Of a stretch of DNA of 64,000 nt, positions 16,643 through 26,024 are shown piece by piece. Under the pieces are notes generated by a model that saw only the letters and a list, made by a program, of their open reading frames with translations, had not been told where the DNA came from and did not search any database. The stretch covers positions 1 through 64,000 of the forward strand of contig LMZR01000062.1 of NCBI GenBank assembly GCA_001567105.1. The letters are read 5' to 3'. The stretch comes from Chloroflexi bacterium OLB14 (lineage in GTDB: Bacteria > Chloroflexota > Anaerolineae > Anaerolineales > Villigracilaceae). How positions within the stretch are numbered: position 1 is the stretch's first letter; every line of letters begins with the position of its first letter. Position numbers and translations under genes: made by a program.

Positions 16643-17785
16643 ATGAAACGATTTTTCTTTTTGATATTTTTCTTAACCTCAGCCTGTTCAGCATCTCCTA
16701 CACCCGCCTCTTTTTTTGACCAGACACCTGATTCTGCTCCATCAGCCGAAGCCACGCTTGAAGTTAATCCACCAGTCGTTGAAACAGTGCCAAGCACAAA
16801 TCAAAATCAAGAAGCGGGCGAGATTTATTTTTTTTATCAGCCACATACCACAGGCCAATCTATCGAATTAGTTAAAGTATCAGCCTTATGTATTTATGAT
16901 TCTATCAACTGCCCAGCATTAGAAAAAATCCAAGTGCCGTTTCAATTTAATTTTGTCATTCATGCTTTAAGTTGGTCAGCGGATGGAAAGTACGCCGCCT
17001 TTGCTTATTCAGATAATGCCAACGGTTCGCCAACAAAATTATGGATATTCGATGCTGATAAAAAAACATGGACATCCATTGCGCAGTTCGCATACATTGA
17101 CCCACCATTTTGGTCTGCCGAAAATTTAATTGCCTTTCGTGCGCAAGATGGTTTAGGTGGTGAAGATGTGTATGTGATAAATGCTGATGGTTCTGGGTTG
17201 AAAAATATTTCCGCAAATTTGCCGAAGGAACATAAACCTTATAGCCTTGATGGTTGGGTGAAAAATAATGTCATGTTGCGCTCGGCTTTGACTCAAAAAG
17301 TATTTTTGATAAACCTTGATGCAAACGTTCAAGAATTTTTTCAGCATCAAATTGTTTCATCACCTAATGGAGATTTTTTTGTGTTTGATGATGTGGATGC
17401 AACCACAAATACGCATACCATAAAAATGTTTGCTGAAAATAGTGAATTGAAAAACATTGCTCAATTTAACAGCGGATTAATTTACCCAATTGTCATTTCA
17501 CCTGATAACAATACAATCGCTTTCAACTATTATGGCGCGGATAATCAAGGCGAAGTGTATATCGTTTCTAAGGCGGGAGAAAATTTAACTTCAGTTTACA
17601 AAGGTACAACGATTGGGCGATTATTATTCTCACCAAGCGGAAAATATTTATTAATAGAAGAGACGACTTCAACTTCGGGTGGACATTTGTTTTTAATAAA
17701 TTTAACCACGCTTGAACAAAAAATATTACAAGCCCCCAACTTATCTACGGATTATGATTGGTACGCCCCTTCGTGGAGACCGTGA
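16643..17785 (+). CDS. lipoprotein with beta-propeller-like repeats
   Basis: This is a 380-aa lipoprotein. The lipobox is at FLTSACSASP (Cys15). A Pro/Ser/Glu-rich linker follows and then several TolB/PD40-like blades, for example LSWSADGKYAAFAY, VINADGSGLKNIS, VISPDNNTIAFNYYG and LFSPSGKYLLIEE. It should sit on the outside of the membrane and probably binds protein or carbohydrate. No enzymatic motif is seen. Confidence 0.75.
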   Translation: MKRFFFLIFFLTSACSASPTPASFFDQTPDSAPSAEATLEVNPPVVETVPSTNQNQEAGEIYFFYQPHTTGQSIELVKVSALCIYDSINCPALEKIQVPFQFNFVIHALSWSADGKYAAFAYSDNANGSPTKLWIFDADKKTWTSIAQFAYIDPPFWSAENLIAFRAQDGLGGEDVYVINADGSGLKNISANLPKEHKPYSLDGWVKNNVMLRSALTQKVFLINLDANVQEFFQHQIVSSPNGDFFVFDDVDATTNTHTIKMFAENSELKNIAQFNSGLIYPIVISPDNNTIAFNYYGADNQGEVYIVSKAGENLTSVYKGTTIGRLLFSPSGKYLLIEETTSTSGGHLFLINLTTLEQKILQAPNLSTDYDWYAPSWRP

Positions 17786-17788
17786 TTT

Positions 17789-17834
17789 GTAGGTCACGCT
17801 TTTAGCGTGACGTCACGTTACAAACGTGACCTAC
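17789..17834. repeat. GTAGGTCACG / CGTGACCTAC repeat, copy 1 (convergent terminator)
   Basis: The outer arms GTAGGTCACG and CGTGACCTAC enclose two hairpins (TCACGCT/AGCGTGA and TCACGTT/AACGTGA type). It lies between a + gene ending at 17785 and a minus gene whose TAG stop (17831-17833) is inside the repeat. Related copies at 36459-36522 and 47788-47814 are also between convergent genes. Confidence 0.85.
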
Positions 17835-18815
17835 TTTCTCTTCACATCCAAAATCGCAATCTTTGTTGAATGATTAAACGGGCTAGGATCTGTAATTGGC
17901 TTGCCAATTTTTTTATAACCAATAAAACTTTCTGGCACGGGAATCAATTCTCGAATACTCAAATAACCATCTTTACAAATTGTTTCTAAATCTTTCATGT
18001 AATCACTTCCGCTGACATAAACGCCATTGTTGATAGAAATTAACGTGCCGCCATCCTTAATCAACGGGCGGACTTTATTAATCAGGCGGATGCTTTCGTG
18101 TTCCAAATCCACTTTGCCTTTGGAGGTGGATGAAAAAAATGGTGGGTCGAGAATGACACAATCAAAAAGTTGTTTGCCAGTTTTGAGGCGTGAAATGGCA
18201 GGGAAAAAATCTTGGGCAATAAAAACTCTGTGGGTGAGTGGGGAAATGATTTAATTTATATGATTCTTTGGCTACGTTTAAGAATTGCCGATTTTTGTCT
18301 GTTTGCACTACATGACTAGCACCGCCAGCCATAGAAGCAACACCAAAACTGCCAGTGTAAGCAAAAGTATTTAATAAACTTTTGCCTTTCATATTTTCAG
18401 TTAACCATTTTCGTAAGTGACTGGTATCCAAATAAAAACTGGCATCACGATTCATGTTCAAATTAATGGCATACCAAATATTATGTTCTTTGATTTTTGT
18501 ATCAAGTGCTTCGCCAAAAATTAAAGTCCCATTTTTTTGTGCGGTTGTGCCATTGCGTGTTTTGATAATCCCTGCGCGTAGCCAATTGAGTCTTTCACGA
18601 AGGTAAATCACAATCTCATTTATAAATTCATGTTTTGGTTCATCACTATAATCATGAATCAACAAAGTTTTGGCATACACATCAATGGCAAGTGACGGAT
18701 AGCCTTCGTAGAATCCGTTGAAGAGACGAAATGCTTCTTCGGAAGCAGAATCAATTGTCGGCAAGCGTGAGGCGAGGGCTTCGTCTAAAAATGGTTTGAG
18801 AGAATTGAAATCCAT
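17831..18815 (-). CDS. class I rRNA methyltransferase (RlmI-like), frameshifted
   Basis: This is an SAM-dependent methyltransferase resembling RlmI/RlmK-type 23S rRNA m5C methyltransferases. It has a PUA-like or RlmI N-terminal part (FNGFYEGYPSLAIDVYAKTL), the SAM motif LNTFAYTGSFGVASMAGGA and the catalytic DPPFF (CVILDPPFFSS). The frame breaks in the G4 run at 18240-18243. With three G the protein continues as NHFPLTHRVFIAQDFFPAIS, giving one gene of about 328 codons. The start overlaps the stop of the upstream small gene by one base (18815). The TAG stop is supplied by the dispersed repeat. Confidence 0.8.
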
Positions 18816-19036
18816 TATTCCTCAATCTTTTCAATATTTTTTGGGTTGAAAACTGAAATTTGTTTGATGTTCAAAATTGTCTGTGCCGACTCATCTAACT
18901 CCACCCAATAAAAACTTCTATGTTTGGAATATGGGTCTATCTTAATTACTTTGCCTTCATACCAACCTGCTTTATCCCCATGTTTAGAGCCGAGGTGAAT
19001 TTTTACATGGTCACCGATTTGAATTTTAGATGACAT
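18815..19036 (-). CDS. small SH3/KOW-like protein, 73 aa
   Basis: This is a short beta-rich protein: KIQIGDHVKIHLGSKHGDKA, GWYEGKVIKIDP and FYWVELDE. The GD..I....HGD...G...G.V..I pattern is that of KOW or small SH3-like barrels, which often bind RNA or protein. It overlaps the methyltransferase start by one base, so translational coupling is likely. That would fit a role alongside an rRNA methyltransferase, but this is inference. Confidence 0.65.
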   Translation of the reverse strand: MSSKIQIGDHVKIHLGSKHGDKAGWYEGKVIKIDPYSKHRSFYWVELDESAQTILNIKQISVFNPKNIEKIEE

Positions 19037-19042
19037 GTTTAT

Positions 19043-19225
19043 TTATTTACGATTTGCCAATAAAAAAATTACAACCCCAATGATGGCTGTAATAAATCCA
19101 TTGATAGACCATTGAGGGTTTCCACTCATAAAACTGCCTAGCAAAATATTTAATCCTTGTAAAATCCAAACTAAGCCCACCAGTATAAGCAAAACCGCAA
19201 ATATTTTCAGAAATTTTTTCAACAT
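19043..19225 (-). CDS. small membrane protein, 60 aa
   Basis: Two hydrophobic helices (about 7-29 and 41-57) are separated by a short MSGNPQWSINGF loop. The form LILVGLVWILQGLNILLGSF is common in small bacterial membrane proteins of unknown function. It is 6 bp upstream of the SH3-like gene on the same strand. Confidence 0.7.
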   Translation of the reverse strand: MLKKFLKIFAVLLILVGLVWILQGLNILLGSFMSGNPQWSINGFITAIIGVVIFLLANRK

Positions 19226-19241
19226 AACACCTTATATGATT

Positions 19242-19276
19242 AGACCCTAAAAGTTTTCAAATCTTTTAGGGTCTTT
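19242..19276. terminator. AGACCCTAAAAG hairpin terminator
   Basis: AGACCCTAAAAG and CTTTTAGGGTCT pair around an 11-nt loop. It is a member of the window's ACCCTAAA hairpin group (also 47965 and 60666). It lies just downstream of the minus-strand LysM gene. Confidence 0.75.
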
Positions 19277-19281
19277 TGATT

Positions 19282-20462
19282 TTAGGGTTTTGGTGTGCCT
19301 TGTACTGTGATGCCTGCCCAAGTGAATACTCGTTTTTCGCTGGAGGCGCCAGAGGATACCCAAATTGGTTTGCCTTCGTCATCTACACCTGATTGACGCA
19401 CAGGGATAACCCACCAACGTAAAACATGTGCAACGGTATCGCTTGGGCGGAAAGATGTTGGCACAATGTATTTTGTATCGGTGACGTAATCTGTTAGGCG
19501 GGTGGTTTGGGATGCGGTTACATCTTCGATCACTACTTGATATGCTTCGCCGTCTCTTAATGTGCCGACAGATGCCCATTGTAATGTGACCACGTCGTTG
19601 GCTAGAGTGAAGGCGGCACCGTCAGCAGGCAGTAGCAAGTTGGGGCAGGGTAAGGAGGCGGTATTGTTGCTGGTTGGGGTGGGCCGGGGGTAGCTGCACG
19701 CATACATAGCGGAATCAGAATTGATTGCCCAAGTAATACATTATCGGTTGTTAAGCCATTAAATTGTTTAATTGCTTCCATTGGTACAGCATAATTCAAT
19801 GAAATGCTGGAAAGTGTATCGTTGGCTTGTACGGTAATAGGAACTGTTTCGCAAGAGCTTTGTGTAGCTTGTGCGGGTAACAAGGTGCTGGTGGCAACAG
19901 GTAATGGCGTGGCTGTGGGGTATGGAATTAACAAAGTTTGCCCAACCGAAATAGGACAGCTTGAAGGTAAGTCGTTTGCCACAATAATACTCTGTACCGA
20001 GATGTTGAAGTTAAATGCAATTTGTGAACATGTTCCGTCACCTGCGGCAACTGTGTATTCAAATGGCGGTTGCAATGTTGGGGTGGGAATATCTGTTGGC
20101 GGAAGTGTAACAGTTGGTGATGGTGATGCAGTGGGTGTTAACGTTGGAGTGCTTGTTTCAACTGCCTCTGGGAATGCTTGTGGGTTAGAAGTGCGAATCC
20201 CAAAATATACAATGGATGCAACCATGATGATGACAATTGCTAAAATACCAATAGCGGCGGGCAAACTTAATGTGACCTGTGGCAAGCGGGTAGCCTGTAC
20301 CGATTTTTCTGCTTTCTGCGCCGCTTTCTGAGCAGATTTTGGTTGTTGCACTGGGCTATTAAACTCTGTGCCACATACCAAACATCGCCCTGCACTTTCG
20401 CTTAGGCGTGTTCCGCAAGTGGGGCAGACTTTAGTTTTGTTAGATGAAGTTTCTGTACTCAT
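19282..20462 (-). CDS. zinc-ribbon, membrane-anchored LysM protein, frameshifted
   Basis: The N-terminus has a zinc ribbon (CPTCGTRL and CLVCGTEF). One membrane helix follows (about 68-92, LPAAIGILAIVIIMVASIVY), then a Thr/Pro-rich linker. Two LysM domains come next (YTVAAGDGTCSQIAFNF...; ITVQANDTLSSISLNYAVPM...) and a C-terminal Ig-like region (LLLPADGAAFTLANDVVTLQW). LysM domains bind peptidoglycan or similar glycans, so the protein likely links the cytoplasm to the outside surface. The frame breaks in the G-rich run at 19677-19690. One more base there restores ATPGPTPTSNNTASLPCPN. Joined, it is about 394 codons. Confidence 0.75.
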
Positions 20463-20519
20463 GGGGGAGGATTATATCATTGTGGAAATAAGTAGATATT
20501 AAGGAAATCAAAGCCTTTA

Positions 20520-21810
20520 TTAATCTATAGGTTGATGCTTTGAAGTTACTAATACTTTATCTACTCGCCGACCATCCATATCTATTACTTCAAAGCGTAA
20601 GTTATGCCATTCAAAGTGATCAGTTGTTTTAGGAATATGCCCCAACGAAGCCATCACAAATCCACTTAAAGTTTCATATTCACCTTCGTGCGGAAGGGTA
20701 GATAAATTAAATATCTCCTTAAATTCATCCACTTCCAACATACCATCTAATAACCAAGAACCATCTTGGCGTTGCGTGGCTTGCGGTTCTTCGCCTTCCA
20801 TATCACCAACAATTTCTTCCAAAATATCGTTAATGGTTAACACACCTTGAAACCCACCAAATTCATCTACTACCAATAGCATTTCAGTATTATTTTTCTT
20901 TAACACTTCCAAAGCTTTAGATGCAACTGTGGTTTCTGGAATAAAAAAAGCAGGCTTGGCTAATTCTTTAAGATTAATTTCTTTGCCCGATAAACTTGCC
21001 ACCAACAAATCTCTCGACTTTACAATTCCTAAAATTGTTTCCAATGAATCTTGTCGTACAGGAAAACGTGAGTAGGAACTATCGGCAATTTTCTCTAAAA
21101 TCTCTTCCACCGAGTCACTCACATCTAGCCACACCACTTCAGTGCGTGGCGTCATCAGCGAGTAAATTCTTTGATCATCTAAACTAAAAAACGCCCTCCA
21201 CCATATCCTGTTCAGATTCTTCAAACACACCTGCTTCAGTGCCTTGACTAATCAACATCTGCAATTCTTCTTCGGTAATTGGCGGGTCATCCGATGGATT
21301 AACCCCAATCAACTTCAACACAAAATTAGTAGCACTACTCATTAATTTAATAAAAGGAGAAAAAACCTTTGAAATTAATAACACAGGTCTTGCCATTGCA
21401 ATTGCAATTTGCTCTGGACTATTAATGCCCAATCGTTTTGGCACCAATTCCCCTAGCCACAAGCTTAAAATAGTAATCACCACTACCACAACGCCCAAAG
21501 CAATAGATTGACTATACTCTCCAATATAAGGAATATTCACCAAAACCAATGCTAATTTTTCAGATAAAGTAGCACCACCCACCGCACCTGCCAACACCCC
21601 AATTAACGTAATTCCAATTTGCACAGCCGAAAGAAAAATATTTGGGTCTTCCAGCAATTTAATTGCCAACGTCGCCGACTTATGCCCCTCACTTTCCTTC
21701 TGTTGCAACCGTGCCTTGCGTGAAGCCACCAATGCCGCTTCAGACATTGCCAAAACGCCGTTAATCAAAATCAAAATTAATATAATAGCAATTTCACTAC
21801 CAATACTCAT
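20520..21810 (-). CDS. CorC/CNNM-type transporter with CBS pair, frameshifted
   Basis: The N-terminal half is a CNNM/DUF21 membrane domain with four hydrophobic segments (MSIGSEIAIILILILINGVL, then SEAALVASRKARLQQ). The C-terminal half has a CBS pair (IYSLMTPRTEVVWLDVSD; VVDEFGGFQGVLTINDILEE) and a CorC_HlyC domain. Relatives move or regulate magnesium. The frame breaks in the A6 run at 21186-21191. With five bases it reads EQDMVEGVFSLDDQRIYSLM, exactly the family junction, so I call it one gene of about 430 codons. Confidence 0.85.
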
Positions 21811-22054
21811 GAGTTCCTTTTAAAATTAAATATCAAATGGCGTATAAAAATACGCGTCTTAGAATTTTCGCCAATTAAAAATAACGAATGGGGAAGTTGT
21901 TCTTCTAGTACTATCGGAATTTCAGACATGATGTAAGTGCTAATTCTTATTGTACCTTACTTCATCATCAATTTTCCACATTTTTTATTTACCTACATAT
22001 ATTCACGAAATGATAAATAAAATCACAACCACTAAAAATTGATTCACGCCACAA

Positions 22055-23113
22055 TTAAACAATACTTACACCTTCCCCTGCCACCGCTTCACCAATGACC
22101 CACACTTGTTGATTTAATTCCCCAGCCCTTTGCTTAAACTCAGCCAATAGACTGTGGGGCACACCTAACAATAACCCTCCACTCGTCTGAGGGTCAAACA
22201 GCAACATCTGCCAGGCTTCATCTAAATCTCTATCAAATTTTGCTAACCGCCCATAATGATGTTGATTATCAAACGCGCCACCGGGCAAAATCCCTTTTTC
22301 TGCATACCCTCTTGCACCGCTTAAGAAAGGCAACAAATCAAACTTAATTTGCAATTGTAAATTAGATGCTTCTGCCATTTCTAAACCATGCCCCACTAAA
22401 CCAAAGCCTGTAATATCTGTTCCACCAGTTAGATTAAAGTCAAGTGCTAACAGACTTGCATTCTTATTTAACTCAGACATAGATGCAACCACTTCCTTCA
22501 AATGAACCTCTTCAATCTTTTCTTGCTTCAATGCAGTGGTTATCACGCCTGTACCTAAAGGCTTCGTCAGAACCAATGCGTCACCAATTTTTAATCCGCC
22601 TTTACTCAACATCTTTTGCGGGTTTACAAAGCCAATTACTACCAAACCATACTTTGGCTCTTTATCCTTAACTGTATGCCCACCAGCAATTACCACACCT
22701 GCTTCTTTTGCTTTTTCTGCCCCACCGCGCATAATTTCTGATAAATAGCTACTTGGCAAATCTTCGGGTAATGCCGCAATATTCAAAGCCAAGAAAGGCT
22801 TCCCCCCCATCGCATAAATATCGGAGATACTATTTGCCGCCGCAATAGCACCATATTCATAAGGTGTATCTACCACTGGCGTAAAAAAATCTGCAGTGAC
22901 TACAATAGCTTGCTCAGCACTTAAACGCCAAACAGCCGCATCATCTGGCGTTGTAAGACCAACTAACAAATCAGGAAATGAAGCGGAATCAAAAATGTTT
23001 TTGATAGGACTCAAAACTTGAGTCAGTGCCTCGGCACTTAATTTAGACGCTCAACCCGCACATGTTGACAGAGTCGTTAAGCGAATTTCACGTCCACTTT
23101 GAGGAATGGGCAT
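22055..23113 (-). CDS. selD: selenide, water dikinase, probable selenoprotein (Sec21)
   Basis: SelD makes selenophosphate from selenide and ATP for selenocysteine and selenouridine synthesis. The body is unmistakable: PDDAAVWRLSAEQAIVVTAD with following FFTPVVD, SISDIYAMGGKPFLALNIAA, VIAGGHTVKDKEPKYG and LTGGTDITGFGLVGHGLEM. It would begin at a TTG (23014) if the TGA at 23051-23053 were a stop, and would then lack the catalytic N-terminal strand. Read through, the N-terminus is MPIPQSGREIRLTTLSTCAG-U-ASKLSAEALTQVL from ATG 23113. The U falls at the position of the catalytic Cys or Sec in SelD (C/U-x-x-K). Full length is then 352 aa, the usual size. A double hairpin follows the TGA. That SelD can itself be a selenoprotein is established for other bacteria. 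Confidence 0.88.
23008..23038 (-). promoter_or_regulatory. candidate bacterial SECIS hairpins
   Basis: On the minus strand, 12 nt after the UGA, AGTGCC and GGCACT form a stem with a GA loop. A second hairpin, GACTCAA / TTGAGTC with a 3-nt loop, follows directly. Bacterial SECIS elements lie in the coding region within about 40 nt of the UGA, so the position fits. I cannot confirm the SelB-specific loop bases. Confidence 0.6.
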
Positions 23114-23218
23114 AAGCAATTAAATATTTTGAAAATTTAAGATGAATGTAAATTTATATTACCAAAGTTTTATTATACCTGCTTGCTATTGCACCCGAAG
23201 CATGTTAATATTTTTAGG

Positions 23219-23890
23219 ATGAAAATTGCACAAGCAAAAATAAAGCAAATTCTGTTAGATGGGTCGCTATGGCTTGACTGCCCATCTGATTTGATTCCAG
23301 CACCTGGGCAATATGTTCTCGCTCATAAACCCGCTTCAGATGCGCCTCTGCCTGTTTCTCTATTCAACATAGATTTTAACTCCAATGGCTTCCGCTGTGC
23401 GCCGCCCATACCACTTGATTGGAAACCCAGCGATGTGATTACCCTACGCGGTGTGTTCGGGCAGGGGTTTTCTATTCCCGCTTCGGCTAAAAAGATAGCC
23501 TTGATTGCTTATGAAAAATCATACGCACGGTTGCAGGCATTAATTCCATTGGCATTGAAACAAAACGCAGAAGTTGTTGTCGTATCAGATACAAAAGAAA
23601 TAGATGTGCCAGAAATTATTGAAATTCAACCTATGCAATTATTAGGCGAAGTATTAAGTTGGGCAAATTATGTTGCTATAGATATTGCCCGAGAGAATTT
23701 GAATCAGTTAAAAGAGAAACTGCTGGAGCAGAACCAAGCCTCCCCCAAGTATGAGGCGCAGGTTTTAATTCACACATCTATGCCTTGTGGTGGCGTTGCT
23801 GAATGTGCTGTCTGTGCATTAACTTTGAATCATGAATGGAGAATGATTTGCAAAGAGGGACCAGTATTTCGTTTGCAAGATGTTTTATAA
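23219..23890 (+). CDS. PyrK-like iron-sulfur/flavin electron-transfer protein
   Basis: This protein of about 223 aa resembles the electron-transfer subunit of dihydroorotate dehydrogenase B. The ferredoxin-reductase-like part has APGQYVLAHKP and LPVSLFN (flavin binding), then GVFGQGFSIP. The C-terminal cysteine set MPCGGVAECAVC...MIC fits a [2Fe-2S] cluster. The Rossmann half is short. I start at ATG 23219 (MKIAQAKIKQIL) after TTTTTAGG. The frame is open from 23183, but the added residues are not family-like. It is divergent from selD. PyrD is not in the window. Confidence 0.75.
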   Translation: MKIAQAKIKQILLDGSLWLDCPSDLIPAPGQYVLAHKPASDAPLPVSLFNIDFNSNGFRCAPPIPLDWKPSDVITLRGVFGQGFSIPASAKKIALIAYEKSYARLQALIPLALKQNAEVVVVSDTKEIDVPEIIEIQPMQLLGEVLSWANYVAIDIARENLNQLKEKLLEQNQASPKYEAQVLIHTSMPCGGVAECAVCALTLNHEWRMICKEGPVFRLQDVL

Positions 23891-23892
23891 AT

Positions 23893-24834
23893 TTAATACC
23901 AAATGCGAAATGAAGTTGTTGTTTCTGCGCTTAATACATCGTAATTGCAAGTGACGTTGACAGAAATTAAACTACCTAAAGGTTGATTTTCAAATTGTAA
24001 TGAGATGATGCCAATGCCTAGTGTATTGGTGATGATGGTAGTAGAAGCGCTGGCTTGGTTGGGCCACATTACATTGGCTGTACAAGTTGCATTGGCGATA
24101 GCTAAATTATTTTGGTCTTGCACTACAATAAAAAATGATTGAGTATCATTTGGAAGTGTAACTGCTTTTAAGGAAAAAGCGCGCACCAGTAAGGATGTGA
24201 CAACCCTCGGGGCGTTGTTTAAAGGGGTAACGGAATATTGTAAGGCGGGGTCTTCTCCAATGCGATTGAAATACTCGTAGCCTAAATTAGAAACCACCAC
24301 ACGTTGACCTGCTAACATATTGGGTTGCCATTCTAGCCGTGCTTTTTCAAAGTACTGTACTAATTTATTTTCGTGATATTCAAAACCAGAAATTGGATAG
24401 CCGAATTGCGCTACGCCTCCGTAGGTATCAAAAAATTCTAAAAATTCTAAACAAACTGAGTACCCTGTTTCGGCATATAAACGGCATGCGAAAAAATTAT
24501 TTACTTCAATTGTACCGGTCGATGAAAATGTTTCGCGCCCAATAGCAGTTAATTGCACACGTTGCCCTGCGGGGTTTTCGGGTATTAACTCAAAACGTGC
24601 GCGTTGAAAATATTGCACAGTTTTGCCATCTCGGCTACTAAATTGTTCTGTAATGGGGTAGCCATATAGAAAATAGGCGTTTGGGTTGCTGTTATAAAAG
24701 GTTAAAAAATCCCCACTGACATTATGTCCCGTTTCATTAAAATATTTTGTTTCAGGTGTTTGAGCACGAACCAAGCCCCAACTTGCATTTAAGAGGGTGA
24801 GGGTAATTAGCAACGATAAAAACTTTTTCAACAT
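23893..24834 (-). CDS. secreted protein with repeated YF.ETGH motif
   Basis: This is a 313-aa exported protein. A signal peptide (MLKKFLSLLITLTLLNASWG) is followed by two similar modules: YFNETGHNVSGDFLTFY...YGYPITE..., and YAETGYSVCLEFLEFF...FGYPISG.... Each is followed by VQYF.RAR.E..P. Such repeats are familiar from secreted Chloroflexota proteins and may bind carbohydrate or the cell wall. A C-terminal Ig-like part (about 215-313) has a cysteine pair. Its stop lies 3 bp from the end of the convergent PyrK-like gene. Confidence 0.7.
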   Translation of the reverse strand: MLKKFLSLLITLTLLNASWGLVRAQTPETKYFNETGHNVSGDFLTFYNSNPNAYFLYGYPITEQFSSRDGKTVQYFQRARFELIPENPAGQRVQLTAIGRETFSSTGTIEVNNFFACRLYAETGYSVCLEFLEFFDTYGGVAQFGYPISGFEYHENKLVQYFEKARLEWQPNMLAGQRVVVSNLGYEYFNRIGEDPALQYSVTPLNNAPRVVTSLLVRAFSLKAVTLPNDTQSFFIVVQDQNNLAIANATCTANVMWPNQASASTTIITNTLGIGIISLQFENQPLGSLISVNVTCNYDVLSAETTTSFRIWY

Positions 24835-24879
24835 AGTTCACCGTTTGCATTATACGCCTAAAAGTACCAGAATTTATCG

Positions 24880-25995
24880 TCAACTTGAAATATCTTGCTT
24901 TTGTGTAAGGTGAGCTACGATTCTTTCTGCCGCATGACCATCCCCATACGGATTCGCCGCTTTTGACATTTTTTGATATTCCGATTGATCTTCTAATAGA
25001 CGCTTCGCTTCTTGCTTAATTCGGCTTGATTCTGTTCCAACTAATTTAACCGTCCCCGCAGCTACACCCTCTGGGCGTTCGGTCACATCTCTTAATACTA
25101 AAGTTGGAATTCCAAATGCAGGGGCTTCTTCTTGTATGCCACCTGAGTCTGTTAATATCAATGTAGCATGTTTCATTAGATGAACAAGTGGGAGGTAATC
25201 TAACGGTGGCAGTAGGGTAATATTTTCTACATCTTTCAACAATCTATTGACAGGCTCTTGCACGTTAGGGTTTAAATGTACGGGATAAACAATTTGTATA
25301 TCTTTTTCTTTAGATAAGTCTAGTAAAGCATGGCAGATGTTTTCCATGCCTGCTCCAAAATTTTCACGGCGATGAGCAGTGACTAAAATTAGTTTGCCAG
25401 TTGTTAGTTTATTAGTTACTAGTTCAGAAATTTCTTTTGGCTCAGGTTGTTTGCTTACAAATTGCAAAGCATCAATGACAGTGTTGCCCGTCACTTTGAT
25501 AATATTTTCATCTACGCCTTCTTTTAGCAAATTATCTTTAGACCACGCAGTAGGGGCGAAGTGTAAATCTGCTATGGCACCTGCAATGCGGCGGTTGATT
25601 TCTTCGGGAAATGGCGCCCACTTATCATGTGTGCGTAAGCCTGCTTCTACATGACCAAATTTAATTTTGTGGTAATAACATAGCAGTGAGGTGATGGCCA
25701 CTGTGGTTGTATCACCTTGCGCTAAGACCCAGTCAGGCTGAAAGTCTTTTAGCACAGGCTCTAAATCTGTAAAAATAGAGGCACTTAATGATGAAAGCGT
25801 TTGATTATCTTTCATCAAATCTAAATCATAATCAGGTGTGATGTTAAATAATTCTAAAACTTGGTCGAGCATCTGACGATGTTGTGCTGTTACGCACACG
25901 CGTGATTCAACATCTGTTGCCTCTTTTAATAATTTCACAACAGGTGCCATCTTCACGGCTTCGGGTCTGGTGCCAAAAACAGATAATATTTTCAA
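24880..25995 (-). CDS. wecB: UDP-N-acetylglucosamine 2-epimerase (non-hydrolysing)
   Basis: It converts UDP-GlcNAc to UDP-ManNAc. It starts MKILSVFGTRPEAVKMAPVV and contains VLAQGDTTTV, GHVEAGLRTHD, VTAHRRENFGAGMENI and ILTDSGGIQEEAPAFGIP, all family hallmarks. The 371-aa length is normal. Before VTAHRREN the stretch ELVTNKLTTGK is encoded by an AACTAATAAACTA-type word also seen in the second glycine aptamer, so this loop may be repeat-derived. Downstream of wecC with a 29-bp gap, it forms a two-gene UDP-ManNAcA pathway. Confidence 0.92.
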   Translation of the reverse strand: MKILSVFGTRPEAVKMAPVVKLLKEATDVESRVCVTAQHRQMLDQVLELFNITPDYDLDLMKDNQTLSSLSASIFTDLEPVLKDFQPDWVLAQGDTTTVAITSLLCYYHKIKFGHVEAGLRTHDKWAPFPEEINRRIAGAIADLHFAPTAWSKDNLLKEGVDENIIKVTGNTVIDALQFVSKQPEPKEISELVTNKLTTGKLILVTAHRRENFGAGMENICHALLDLSKEKDIQIVYPVHLNPNVQEPVNRLLKDVENITLLPPLDYLPLVHLMKHATLILTDSGGIQEEAPAFGIPTLVLRDVTERPEGVAAGTVKLVGTESSRIKQEAKRLLEDQSEYQKMSKAANPYGDGHAAERIVAHLTQKQDISS

Positions 25996-26024
25996 TTTAT
26001 GATTTCCAATTTACGATTTATGAA

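Noticed and set aside
19804..20331. Long open frame on the + strand opposite the LysM protein gene
   Set aside because: It is low-complexity Gly/Val sequence mirroring the Thr/Pro-rich linker, with no ribosome binding site or family match.
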